Shown piece after piece: positions 1 to 11,600 of a stretch of 64,000 nt of DNA. The stretch is from Dendrocalamus latiflorus (Eukaryota > Streptophyta > Magnoliopsida > Poales > Poaceae), in assembly GCA_017311315.1 (NCBI GenBank), contig CM029634.1:18865891-18929890 (forward strand). The letters run 5' to 3'. The translations under genes and the position numbers were made by a program. A model generated the notes under the pieces. That model was not told where the DNA came from. It searched no databases and saw only the letters and a program-made list of their open reading frames with translations. Within the stretch, counting starts at the first letter, position 1, and the number at the start of each line of letters is the position of its first letter.

Positions 1-998
1 TTTTACATGTCATTGTATTAGCGGGTTCCACATGAGAGCACTTCTATTCGATTGATTGCTTGTAACCGTCGGTGATGAGAAAGGCAGAAAGTGTGGGTGC
101 CATGAGCATGCCACTTTTGTAGAAATGTTTAGTTCATGCGGCAAATGTAGTTTTCATTGGGACAAATGCTGGAGTCCCATTATTTGAAGGGCTCTCAGTT
201 ATGCCTATTTCAATTTAGATGCTCTTTCTTTCCACTTGTGGTCAACAGAGGTGTGAGGTGCACCACCTGAGGAAAAGAGTAAATTGTCCAACGGATATTG
301 ATTATGTGTCGAGATTTCAGAACTGATTAGTTATTTGTTGAAGCCTGGTACTTTCATTAAGTAGGAATCAATTATTGTAGTGGCCAGTGTGCAATCAACA
401 TTTGACAGTTTCTTTTTCTATAGCTAAAATTTGTCTTTCAGATCTTTTGTTCATACAAATATTTTCACAACAATAGAACCTTGGCTTAAAAAAGGAATAG
501 AGGATTTTGCTTGCCTTTCTTGATAAAATGGTTACACAATTTAAAGCAAGCCTACATCTTTTTGTCCAACTGATTGAACGTTGTGACATAAACGTGTTTA
601 GCTGATACATCTTCATGGAAAATTTGAAACAAATATTAGCAGCATGTTGAGTTTACCAAAACAGATAGTCGCACCTGTGTTCCTGATTTGTGGCTTCGAT
701 GTGGCCTGTGAAACACAAACACTGCATCTTATAATTATGAGTAGTTCTGTATTATCTTTGAATTATCAAAACTATCTACGGCTTAGGGTTTTAGCATTAT
801 AGATTTTATTTCAAGGCTCTCGTCTCTTTGACCTTGATGAGGTTTCATTCCTAACCTACCTCAACTTGTTGGGGGACAAAAGGCTTTGTTATTGTTGTTG
901 TTGAATTATTAAAACTATCGATTATTTCCTTGTATGGAGCTTGGAATGTTTTTCAGCTAATAGTGTGTCAAATCATAACTTGCAAAACTACCCTGCAG
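1..998 (+). other. Intron or upstream part of the arabinose-5-phosphate isomerase gene
   Basis: I see no convincing coding exon before the acceptor at 997-998 (CTGCAG followed by GTTAAG). The stretch is AT-rich with stops in all frames. It should be the intron preceding the CBS-domain exons; exons for the sugar-isomerase (SIS) domain must lie left of the window. A short retroposed fragment sits at 777-902. Confidence 0.6.
777..902 (+). mobile_element. 3' end of an RTE-type LINE, severely 5'-truncated
   Basis: This 126 bp piece matches, in the opposite orientation, the 3' end of the RTE element at 29834-32116: shared phrases include CGGCTTAGGGTTTTAG, CTTGATGAGGTTTCATTCC and CAACTTGTT. It ends in a (TTG)n tail, typical of RTE elements. 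It is flanked by 17 bp direct repeats with one mismatch (760-776 and 903-919, GAATTATYAAAACTATC), which I read as the target site duplication. It lies in an intron of the isomerase gene. Confidence 0.85.
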
Positions 999-2480
999 GT
1001 TAAGGATGTTATGAAGAAACAGAATGAGCTTCCTTTGTGCAAGGAGGGAGATATGATAATGGATCAACTCACCGAGCTCACTAGTAAAGGTTGCGGGTGT
1101 CTACTTGTGGTTGATGATGAGTATCATTTGATTGGAACTTTCACTGACGGTGATCTCCGGCGTACACTCAAGGCAAGCGGACCAGCTATCTTCAATCTCA
1201 CAGTTGGAGAGATGTGCAACAGGTTTGTCTTTGCTCAGTCTATATGTTTTATTAGTTTTGCATGGATCATTTTTTATACAAGTGTAAGGTGGTCTTTTGT
1301 AAGATCTTTTTAGTAGAACCAGGTTTTGGAAAACTGGTGCCAGACCAAAAATTGGATGGTTGCCCTGCCACCTTGGTTCCTTTTCTTTTGTTTTTCCCTA
1401 TTTTCTCAAATTCTTGTGTTTCCTTAACCATCCAAGTCACTTATATGAATATTCTGGAGTAATACTTTGGAAAATGGCAAACCAGGCCATAACATCTATG
1501 GCTGGCATAAGGTAACTTTAGGAATAAGATGAAGTAGCTAAAGTGTTGGAAATAAAAACCAATCATGATAAAATACTCCTTTTCTTTCTATCCCTCACCC
1601 TTTAACATGTGGTTTTCCTTAAAATCACAGGAAATTATGCTAAATATTATTATGTGATCTAAATCTACAAATGTGCCATTTTCCAAAGGATTGTGTCATT
1701 TCTTAAAATATATGCCCAAATTATGTTCCCATGACAATATTCATTTATAGTTTTAATAGGAACAGTATGTTAGTGTCCAACATTACTACTCTGACAACTA
1801 ACTCACTATGAGAATGGACTACTGAATGATTTTTTACAAGTTCAGTTTCCTTTGTTCATAGTTAGTTTTACGCAAATTGTCTAGTTGAATCTTTAGTGCT
1901 CCACAAGTAAACTTTCTGCCTGCAATGGTTGTCTTCAACTTTGTAACGTTCCTTTTGTTCTCTCTCAGAAGTAATTTGTTGTTGGGCGTTGGCAATCCAG
2001 TAATGTACCTTTTGTTATCCTTATGTGGTGCTATAAGATCTAGTGACAGTCTGACAGTTTTTTGTTAGACCTTGACCTATTTTTCTCGTCTCATTAAAGG
2101 ACAACATCCTCCTGTGGGTTGGCATATTGTTCTGATTTTCGAGTTGATATACAGGACAGTGTGTTCATTTAGTCATTGTAAGTTGAGTGGGCACCTATCT
2201 TTGCTGTAAACCATGGTCCCCTCCTTATATCTGTGAGGCCACATGTGCTGGTGTAAATGTGCTGTGGAATTAGTTTTGAACATGATCTAGAGCCTTGTCT
2301 AACTGGCCTGCTTGATCTTTCAGGAACCCAAGGACAATCACTGCAGACGCAATGGCGGTGCAAGCCATGGAGAAGATGGAATCGCCCCCTTCACCTGTGC
2401 AGTTCTTGCCTGTTGTCGACGGCAACAACGTGGTGTGTGGGATCATTACATTGCATGGATTGGTCTCTGCTGGATTATAA
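999..2480 (+). CDS. Arabinose-5-phosphate isomerase, C-terminal CBS-pair exons (gene starts left of window)
   Basis: Two coding exons are visible: 999-1222 (phase 0 start, 74 codons plus 2 nt) and 2324-2480 (TAA at 2478-2480). The intron 1223-2323 has a GT donor (AG/GTTTGT) and a TTTCAG acceptor; the split codon rejoins as Arg. Together they encode 126 residues forming two CBS domains, with phrases such as GCGCLLVVDD, IGTFTDGDLRR and PVQFLPVVDGNNVV, ending LHGLVSAGL. This is the C-terminal half of plant KdsD-type proteins, whose N-terminal SIS domain interconverts ribulose 5-phosphate and arabinose 5-phosphate. That is the first step toward CMP-Kdo, used in rhamnogalacturonan II. The SIS part is outside the window, so the family assignment rests on the CBS half. 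A LINE lies 270 bp after the stop. Confidence 0.9.
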
Positions 2481-2749
2481 GCCTTTATATTAGCTTGCCC
2501 GGTTCTTTATGATTCTTTGCATCTACTTGGTCCAAGACTTCACATTTGATGAACTCTTGTCAGTTCCGTCTACATCCGATGATGGCATTTTATCACTGCA
2601 GTAGTCTAGAGTCTCTTGGTAGTATGCGGAGACACTACCAGTGTTTCCCTATGTATAGTGCTTGGTAAGAGGAATATGCAGCATCTTGTTCGTTGGCTGC
2701 TTGCCGATGTTTGTACTCTACCCCTTTGTAAATGAATGTTGAATAAGCT
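2481..2749 (+). other. 3' UTR/flank of the isomerase gene, cut by a LINE
   Basis: AT-rich sequence with no ORF of interest. It ends in GAATAAGCT (2741-2749), which recurs at 8177-8185 on the far side of the LINE. The original 3' flank therefore continues at 8186. Confidence 0.7.
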
Positions 2750-2760
2750 TCCAGTGTTGA

Positions 2761-4014
2761 GAGCTTCCGGGGGGCAAGAGAAGAGCTGTTACGGAGGGTC
2801 CGTGGGAGTTTAGTGGTGATTTGCTCATTGTGGTGGATTTTGACGAGACTAAGAGGCTGAAGGATTTGGAGTTTACTCACATTCCGGTATGGATTCGTGT
2901 TTTCAACCTGCCTCTAGGTCTGATGAATGAAAGCACAGGTCGGTCGATTGGGGCGAAGGTAGGGAAGCCGTTGGAAGTAGAAACTGATGAGGGTGGGTCG
3001 GCTGTGGGGAGCTTTCTTAGGTTTAAAGCTCTAATTGATGTGCGTAAGCCGCTTTTCAGGGGTGTGATGGTGGAGAATGGGGATGGTGAGCCAAGTTGTT
3101 GGTGTAATTTCAGATATGAATTCCTACCAAATTTTTGTTATTCCTGTGGTTTGTTGGGCCATGTGGAAAAGGAGTGTGATGAGAAGGTTTGGAAGGTGCA
3201 CGATCATCAGTTTGGGGACTGGATGAGGGCTTCTCCGGCAAAGAAACGTGATCAGCGAATCCGCTGGTCAGGGGGTAGCAGCTCAGGGGGTAGTCATCAG
3301 CACAAGTCGTCAGGTTCTTGGAGGCGTGGGGAGGTGGGGAGGAGATTGCAGCAGAATGAGGAAGAAAGGAGGGGGAGGGTCTTGGAGGAAAATGAGCTTC
3401 GTGACGATGGGTCGAGCCCGCTCAAGCTGCCGTCAAACAATACTACATCTGGAGGAGTACCAAAAAAATTAATTTTTGGGGACAGTACAAGTACTGACAA
3501 GGAGAGCAGGGTGGAGTTGGTCCTGGAGGCGAGGGAGGGGGTTCTGGAGGGGGTTGCAGCAGGGAAGGGGGATTTTGGTTTGGCAGAAGAGGAGGGAGGA
3601 GGAAGAGGAGTCACCCTGCAGGAAGGTGCTCTGCTAGGGGGCTCTGAAAAGGCAGGCATGGAGGTGGATGGGGTGGGCTCTACACCTTTAGGGGAGGGTG
3701 CGGAGGCAGGGTTAAGCAGGGATGGGGAGCCGTCGGTGGAAGAGCTTAATCTGGTCAAGGCTGGGGGAAGCGAGGCAAAAAAGATGAGGTCTTCTTTCAA
3801 ACGCCGTCCGCGCGAGCTCCGGAAATCGAAGGGGGAATTGTTCCCTTCCCCGTCGGTTTCGCGGAAGCGAGGAGGAGAGGATGTGGATGGGGGGGGGGGG
3901 GGGGAAGAAGTGAAGAAGAAGGCTAAGCTCCAGTTTGTTCCAGTGGAGGTGGAGATGGGGGAGGAAAACTCCTTATTGGCGGGGCTGCATGGTCAGCCCG
4001 GCCGGTCCCAATGA
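2761..4014 (+). CDS. LINE ORF1, gag-like nucleic-acid-binding protein, 5'-truncated
   Basis: The frame is open from the element's edge to TGA at 4012-4014, about 418 codons, without a native start. The N-terminal part resembles DUF4283 (EGPWEFSGDLL, then VWIRVFNLPLGLMN). A CX2CX4HX4C zinc knuckle lies at 3136-3177 (CYSCGLLGHVEKEC). The C-terminal half is low-complexity, rich in Gly, Glu, Arg and Lys, and includes a 16-G run at 3889-3904. The family role is binding LINE RNA in an RNP. The stop overlaps the ORF2 start as ATGA at 4011-4014, compatible with termination-reinitiation. Confidence 0.85.
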   Translation, partial: ELPGGKRRAVTEGPWEFSGDLLIVVDFDETKRLKDLEFTHIPVWIRVFNLPLGLMNESTGRSIGAKVGKPLEVETDEGGSAVGSFLRFKALIDVRKPLFRGVMVENGDGEPSCWCNFRYEFLPNFCYSCGLLGHVEKECDEKVWKVHDHQFGDWMRASPAKKRDQRIRWSGGSSSGGSHQHKSSGSWRRGEVGRRLQQNEEERRGRVLEENELRDDGSSPLKLPSNNTTSGGVPKKLIFGDSTSTDKESRVELVLEAREGVLEGVAAGKGDFGLAEEEGGGRGVTLQEGALLGGSEKAGMEVDGVGSTPLGEGAEAGLSRDGEPSVEELNLVKAGGSEAKKMRSSFKRRPRELRKSKGELFPSPSVSRKRGGEDVDGGGGGEEVKKKAKLQFVPVEVEMGEENSLLAGLHGQPGRSQ

Positions 4015-7000
4015 GGCTTGTGGCGTGGAACTGCCGGGGGTTAGGGAACGGCCCGGCAGTTCGAGGTCTTCTGGATGTCCAGAAGGAGGACCCCGATGTT
4101 TTGTTTCTCTCCGAAACAAAACATGGCGAAAAATGGATGGAGGGGTTCAAGTGGAAGCTGAACATGCCATATATGGTGGTGAAGGATAGTGTAGGGGCGA
4201 AGGGTGGTATGGCGCTGTTTTGGAAAAAGGAGGTGGATTTGCGGGTGCTGACCTCTTCTAGGTATCATATTGATGCCAAAATCAAGGAGGAGGATGGGTG
4301 TGCTTGGCGGTTTACTGGGATTTATGGCGAGCCCCGGGGTGAAGAGAAGGAGAAAACATGGAAGTTGCTTCGAATTCTAATGCACCGTAGCAAGCTTCCT
4401 TGGCTGTGTTGTGGCGACTTCAATGAAATTCTTTTCAGTTGTGAGAAGGAAGGGGGAGCTCCTAGAGCAGAGAGCAGCATGCTGAAGTTCAGAGATGTTT
4501 TGGAGGAATGTGACCTGCATGATTTGGGCTTTGTGGGGGATGCTTTCACTTGGAGGAACCACCATCAAAATGCGTCCAGCTACACTAGGGAAAGGCTGGA
4601 CAGGGCGGTGGTAAATAGTGCTTGGCGGGCTCGCTTTCCTTTAGTCCGTGTGATTAATGGTGATCCTCGGCACTCAGACCATAGGCCCATCATTGTGGAT
4701 CCTGGTGCAAAGGAAATGGTCCATTGGAGGAAACCCCTGGAGGTTATGAGGAAATTTGAGGCGAGATGGTTGGAGGAGGAGTGTAGCGAGCGGGTGGAGG
4801 AGGCCTGGGAAAAAGCTATTGGAGGTGGAGGGGTTAGTCTTATGGAAATCCAATCTTGGGTGTTGGGGGAGTTATGGCAGTGGGATCGTGAAGTCCTTGG
4901 AGCCTTGGAGAAGAGAGTTAAAAATGCCAAAAGGGAGCTGGAGAGGATCAGGAGGGCTTCAATTTCTCAAGGGGGTATAAATAAGGAGCATTTGTTGCGC
5001 TATAAGCTTGAGCGTCTCCTGGACCAGCAACATGTATATTGGAAGCAGCGGGCTCGCTCTACTTGGCTGGCCAAAGGCGATCGTAATACAAAATTCTTCC
5101 ATGCTCAGGCTTCAGAAAGGAAAAGGAGGAACACTATAAGCAAGCTGATAGATGAGAAAGGGGGGTGGTGGGGGAAAAACACTTGAAGAGCTTTATTGCC
5201 AATCAGTACCAGCAACTCTTTATGTCCACTGCAGGTCCCCAGATTGATGAGGTCCTTGATTGTGTTCAAGTGAAGGTTTCTCAAGAAATGAATGATAACC
5301 TGGTAGCACTGTTCTCAAATGACGAAATATGGGTGGCTTTGAAGGATATGGGTGAGCTGAAAGCCCCAGGGGCTGATGGTATGCCGGTGGTCTTCTATAG
5401 GAAATTCTGGTCTCTGGCGGGCGATAAGGTTAAAGAAGAAGTGCTTGCTGTGCTTAATGGGGCTGCTATGCCGGAAGATTGGAATAATATTGTTATTGTT
5501 TTAATCCCAAAGACCAAATCACCGGAGAAATTGAAGGATCTTAGGCCAATCAGCTTATGCAATGTAGTGTACAAACTCACCTCCAAAGTGCTAGCAAACA
5601 GACTGAAGTTGGTGCTCCCGGAGATCATCTCATCGTGTTTCAGAGTGCTTTTGTTCCTGGTAGACTTATTACTGATAATGTCCTGCTGGCTTATGAGCTC
5701 ACACACTATCTAAGGCAGAGGAGGTGGGGAAAACAGGGGTGGCTGCAATTAAGCTAGATATGAGTAAGGCCTATGACCGAGTTGAATGGTCCTTTCTGGA
5801 GAAGATGATGCTAAAATTGGGGTTCACAGTGCAATGGGTGGCAAATGTGATGAAGTGTGTTACAACAGTGAACTACTGTATCATGGTCAATGGGGAATAC
5901 TCAAACAACATCCACCCTCAGAGGGGCCTCCGCCAAGGGGACCCTTTGTCGCCTTATCTCTTTATTCTCTGTGCGGAGGGTTTATCAGCAATGTTACAGA
6001 AGGCAGAAGTGGAGGGCAAAATTGAGGGTATTAGAGTGTGCAGGGAAGCTCCAAGGATTAACCACATTTTCTTCGCTGATGACTCTCTGATCCTGATGAG
6101 AGCTGGTGGAGGAGACGCTCAGGAATTGAGGAGGATTTTACAGGCATATGAGCGAGCCTCAGGACAAGTGGTCAATAGGGATAAATCGTCTGTTTTGTTC
6201 AGCCCAAACACTAGCTCTGTTGATAAGGATGAGGTGAGACAAGTTCTTGACATCACGCAAGAAGCAAAGAGTGAGAGATATTTGGGGCTGCCAGTATCTA
6301 TTGGTAAATCAAGAAAGAAAGCTTTTGAGTATATAAAGAGGAAAGTTTGGCTTCGTATTCAAGGGTGGCAGGAGAAATTGCTTTCTAAGGCGGGCAAGGA
6401 AATTCTAGTAAAGGCTGTGGCCCAAGCAATCCAACCTACGCTATGTCCTGCTTTGAGCTGACAAAAGGGTTGTGCGATGAGTTGAATTCTATGATTGGCA
6501 GGTGGTGGTGGAGCCAAAATGATAAGAAAAACAAGATTCATTGGTTGGCTTGGGATAAGTTGACACTTCCTAAGAGTAAGGGAGGCTTGGGCTTTAGGGA
6601 TCTTCATTTGTTCAATATGGCCATGTTGGCTAGACAAGCTTGGAGGATTCTGGTCTTTTCGGATACATTGTGTGGCCAAGTGCTTAAAGCAAAATATTTT
6701 CCTAACAGTAGTATACTGCAATGTGTGGCACAGGATGTGATTTCTTACTCTTGGAGGAGCATTCTCAAAGGGGTGAATCTGCTGAATCAGGGGCTCATAT
6801 GGCGCATTGGCAATGGTGAATCGGTGAATATCTGGACGGATCCTTGGATTCCTCACGGCAGTACAAGACGTCCTGTTACAAGTAGGGGGACGACGGTGTT
6901 GACAAAGGTGGCTGATTTAATGGACCCGAGCCTGGGATCTTGGGATGAGACGTTAGTGCAGGATGTTTTCTCAGAGTTTGATGCTGAGGCCATACTAAAA

Positions 7001-8141
7001 CTGAGAGTAAACCAAGATATGGTAGATAGACCGGCGTGGCATTATGAGAAAAAGGGGATCTTCTCAGTTAAGTCAGCGTACAGGTTGGCGATTCAGAACA
7101 GGGAGAATGAGCTTGGTAGAAATGCAGCAAGTTCTGAACCAGGCCCAGATGGGGACTCCCTTTTCAGATGGGATAAAATTTGGAGTATGGAGGTTCCAAA
7201 CAAAGTGAAAATGTTTCTGTGGCGCGTAGCCCATAATAGCTTGGCTGTCCGGCAGAATTTGAGCCGTAGAGGGATGAAGGAGGACACCCTGTGCCCCATG
7301 TGTCATAGGCTGGATGAAGATTGTGGACATCTCTTTTTCAGATGTAAAGAAGTAAAGGAGTGCTGGAGAGGACTAAACTTAGAAGAATATCGCAATATCC
7401 TAGTAGCTTGTTATTCTGGCCGAGATTTGCTGAGGAAAATCTGGTCCTTTCCACATCCAATCCAGCTACAAATTGTGGTTCTATTATGGAGGTGGTGGTC
7501 GGTGAGGAATAAGGTGAATGCCGGGGAAAAAAGAGCCACATGTCCTGAGGTCTGTTCACTTATATCTTTCTATGTTTCAGAATTTGAAAAGGAGAGGAAA
7601 ACCACGAAATGTCAGAAGCAAGTCAGTCTCAAATTATGGCAGCCGCCACCGGAAGATCTGTACAAGATTAATATTGATGGCTCCTTTAAAGCTGGTTCGG
7701 GTCAGGGAGGATGGGGTTTCGTCGCGAGGGACAGTGCTGGTGAGTTCCTTCAAGGGGGGCTGCGGCAATCTGTGCAGAGTGGACAACCCTTTTCAAGCCG
7801 AAGCACTGGCGGCTCTGTACAGTCTGCAGAGGATAGCACATTTGGGAATGGCAAGGATTATTCTGGAGTCTGATGTGTCTGATCTGGTACAGGGTTTGAC
7901 CTCGTTGGAGATTGATCAAAGTGTGCATGAAAGTCTCCTCAAGCAAATTAGAGATTTCATTGACTCTTCCTTCGACTACTGCAGCATTCGGCATTGTCCG
8001 AGAAATTGCAACAAGGTGGCTGATCGCCTTGCAATGTATGGGTCGAGCGTGGTTAGCTCTGGCTCGATGGAGTTCATGAGCCAAGTCCACTCCTTTGTTT
8101 CCAGCTTGGTCTTCGGCGATCTGGCTGGAGATAGTGTCTAA
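4011..8141 (+). pseudogene. LINE ORF2 (endonuclease, reverse transcriptase, zf-RVT, RNase H), frame-broken
   Basis: ORF2 opens at ATG 4011 with an APE-like endonuclease (WNCRGLG, SETK, CCGDFNE, then SDHRPI near 4670-4690). The first frame stops at 5184-5186, just after a G-rich run (5160-5175). Reverse transcriptase continues in other frames: APGADGMP near 5365, FVPGRLITDN near 5645-5675, KLDMSKAYDRVEW near 5752, and the catalytic FADDS at 6072-6086. Breaks lie near 5165-5186, 5630-5650, 5715-5725, 6430-6445 and 7760-7790. The zf-RVT domain (CPMCHRLDEDCGHLFFRC) is near 7290-7345, and RNase H runs from about 7665 (INIDGSFK) to 8040. Homology is clear at every domain, but the product cannot be made from one frame. 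Confidence 0.92.
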
Positions 8142-8185
8142 TGGAAACAAGCTTTCCGAGCTCAAAAAAAAAAAGAGAATAAGCT

Positions 8186-8617
8186 GTAGATGCAGCCCAC
8201 ACCAGATATTGCAGTCTTCAAAGTGTTGCATCCTCAGCATTTGTGACCAGGTGTTGGTGTTTCACCCTAATGCATTCTGGTTTACGACAGATAATGATAC
8301 TCCATCCTTTTGCAGTGAACATTAGATCGCCGATGATTGCGGCCATGTTAACACATAAAGCACAGGGCGTCAAATGCAAGTCATAGGCTCATAGTCATAG
8401 CTAACTCGACTAGTAATTTGCACTTAGTAGAATGGTGCAGTTGGGACACCCACTGAACAAACTCAACGGTTCATGGTGACCGAACTTCAATCTAATACAA
8501 ACAGATCCCTAAAATAATTAGGAAGGAAACACAGTTCAAGCATCCCAATCTTTCATATTTTCTATCATCAACTCGTAGTGATGTTTAAAATCCTCAATCT
8601 GGTGCTACAAGGATGCT
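8186..8617. other. Spacer between convergent isomerase and WHY2 genes
   Basis: This holds the displaced 3' flank of the isomerase gene and the 3' UTR of WHY2, whose stop is at 8618. It is AT-rich and I recognise no other gene. Confidence 0.5.
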
Positions 8618-11600
8618 TCACCTTTCCCACTCCGAATCTGGGTGTGGGCGCTCCACCCTGGGCTTGCTAGCTGAGGAGGGTCTTGTATGATGATTAGCCA
8701 AGACCTGGTCCCAGCCCATGATGTGCGGCAATGCAAACTGCGCAAATACACAGACAGAGCAGTCAAAGAAACATAAATGAAGCCGTAAGCAGAATATAAT
8801 TGCAGGGGAGCAATATGATTAAGCAATAACAATGATGTATACGGTGCACCACAGGTCCACAGCCTCAAGTAGCTTGTCATGAGTCATGACTACAGTATCA
8901 TAACCATAACATTTCCGGGGGATTCCGGCCTCCTCGCGGTGGCCACGTCGCCCCGCCCGCGCGTCCGGCCGGCGCATGGCGGGGGGATTTCTGTACGGCC
9001 AGGAGAGGCCATTTCCTCCAGTTTTCCGGAAATTACGTAAAAGTCCTTTTTCCTCGCGAAAAAGGTCCCTGCAATTTTTTTAAAAAAATTTTGGATAGCG
9101 CCCCGCAGGTTCCCGAAATTACGTATAGGTCCTTATTTACTTACGTACAGGTCCTTACAAGTCCTCGATTTTTTACGAAAACCCCTTTACCTTTCTCGAA
9201 AATACGTATGTGCCCTCGATTTTTTTTTAAAAAAACTCCTCACGAATTATCGCCTCTTTTACTTCGGTACACACGGTGACTGGCGCGGCGTGTCGCCGCG
9301 CCTATGAGGCTAGTTGTAAACACTTAAAAAGCCCCCAAGTATGAGCACCAACCATTCCAATGACTAAGTAACCTAGGAAGTAATGTATGCCTGAATACAC
9401 TAAGTAATGGACTGTATGGTAATGCTGATAGTTCAGTGCAATGGAAGGTATCTTAATGTAGGCAGGAAGTAGCCATTAATTAACTTGTGAAAGCGAGAAA
9501 ATGAAGCCATGCTGTATGAGGTAAACTTGGTGCTATAAAATGGCATGGACTGTGTCCAATATAGAACATAGAACTATGATCAAAGTAAACCGGTATGACA
9601 CCAAATCTATTGATTCTTAGTTATCTATTGCTAGGATTTAGGTTAGTTGGACTAAATAATCTGTCAGTGATTCAGATAGCAGCGGTAGATTACAAATGGC
9701 AACAGGGAAACTTACACTCAATGCTGTGCGCATGACTGCAAACTCAGCTTTTGTGACAGGGACTGAAAGGCGCTCAGTTGTCTTCTGCATATTGTTCAGA
9801 ACAGCTGCAAAGAAGATTGTGATGTATCTGTTACCAAAACCATGGCGGATGCGATGGTGACTAAATATATACCAGGAAACATTTCCTTTCTTTAAAAGAA
9901 ATTCAGGCAGCCATTTTAAGAGTACAGAGAGACAAAGCCCTCAACAGTCAATTAATTCAGGAGATAGAATTTGAGCACACAGACAATGCCTCAACGTAAG
10001 TTTTCACCAGTTGACCAACTCCACGTCCTGTTTGGTATTATAGCTTTAGGCTGCAACAGACTGATGTCATAGCTTGAGCATTCTGCATATTTAAAAATGT
10101 CAACTAGCCATAGGCACAAAGTTCTTACAGCAGGATCTACAATGACCCCATAGTTAATAGTTGTGCCTGATGAAAGTATTTTGTAGTTGCCTAATACACT
10201 GGATACATCCTTTGGAAAATAAAATAGACTATGTATTGAGTAGAGCAATTTCACCACCACCCTGGAAATGCTAACAGCGTGGACATGAACATCTTAACAT
10301 AATGTTGATCAGTTGATAAAATGATTTTTAGTCAATGGCAATGTGTTGCTAACAATGCAGCTTGGTCCATGGAGAGATCAGATATTGAACATCATGAAAA
10401 TGAGAAACAATTAATAATAAGAAAGCCACAGTTAGAACTTAGATATGCAAGATGAAAATCACTTACTTATATTAAGAAAGTATCCACTGTCACTGCCAAG
10501 AGGAGTGATCGACAATGATTTTTTCACTTGACCTTCATGGCTAGTAAAGAATTGGTTGGGTTAGAAGGCCAAGATTAGAACTTAGAAGCACAAAGTAGCA
10601 ATATTTTTTCTTGGCGGTACCATAACAAACCTTGATTTCATGGAAGGATCATGGAAAAATTCACAAGATTCAGCAGGTCCAAGACTTATCAAGCTTCCGA
10701 CTTCAGTAGGTGATAGAGCAAAGAGCTGTATTATAGATGTTCCAGAACAATAAAGCCTCATACAATTTAGAGTTTTTAAGGAAGTAAATTAGTATAATAA
10801 TTACAAATTGTTGAAATATAAACTACATTATTCTGCGTTGCGTATAAAAAACAGAGGCACAAAGAAGGAGCTTAGAGAAAAAGAAGCAAAAGGGGAAAAA
10901 TCAGTCTTTTTTTCCATTGCCAGCTATGAGCCTATGACCAACCCTCCAAAAAATGGAGCAAAAATGGGAGTTTTCCTGGATTATCTGACTACAAGACAAA
11001 CCCTCCCTCCCTCTTGACTGAAGCGCAGCGAGTGTAGATAGTTAAATCATGTCAAATGTAGCCATTAACTCGTGCATTGACGGTAGCAAACATTGAGCAA
11101 ATTCATTTGCATTGGGTTTATGTGTTTATCAGAAATGCAGACTTTCTAACTTCTGAGTTGAGTGAATAAGCAACATACAAAGTAATAGTGATAGGCTGAT
11201 AGCCAGGTAATGGAACCGTACCTACTTTTGTATATATACAGGTCAATCATCTATTATGGATTTGACCCGAGTCCATCCCAAAAATATGGATACAAATTTG
11301 GCATGACTAGTAGTTAGTCTGCGTGTGACCAATGCTCACCGCTAACTACACAAGAAATTATTGTTACCTGTTTCTTTGTGTAGTCATACTTCCTTTGTCC
11401 AACAGCTGGGAAAAAAGTCAACATTACTGACCCATTTTTGTTCACACGAGATCCTCCAGACTGATGAAACAGACAAATAATACAGTGGAAGTAAGGCATT
11501 ATATCATTGTATTCTAGAACACAAACAAATAAAAGTAAACATACTTCCAGTTTGCTGAAATTAGGCAGTATAGGATGTATAGAAAGTGCGGCCTTTCCCT

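Larger units (their letters stand above)
2750..8176 (+). mobile_element. L1-type LINE (non-LTR retrotransposon), nearly full ORF content, 5'-truncated
   Basis: The element reads left to right as a gag-like ORF1 with a CCHC knuckle, then ORF2 with an APE-type endonuclease, reverse transcriptase, a zf-RVT zinc-binding domain and a plant-type RNase H. It ends in an A11 tract (8164-8174). GAATAAGCT is repeated at both edges (2741-2749, 8177-8185) and is the likely 9 bp target duplication. ORF1 starts inside the DUF4283 domain, so the 5' end is lost. ORF2 has about five frame breaks, so this copy cannot move by itself. Confidence 0.93.

Noticed and set aside
3297..3800. 167-codon minus-strand ORF
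   Set aside because: Antisense shadow of LINE ORF1, whose zinc knuckle and DUF4283 similarity fix the real frame.
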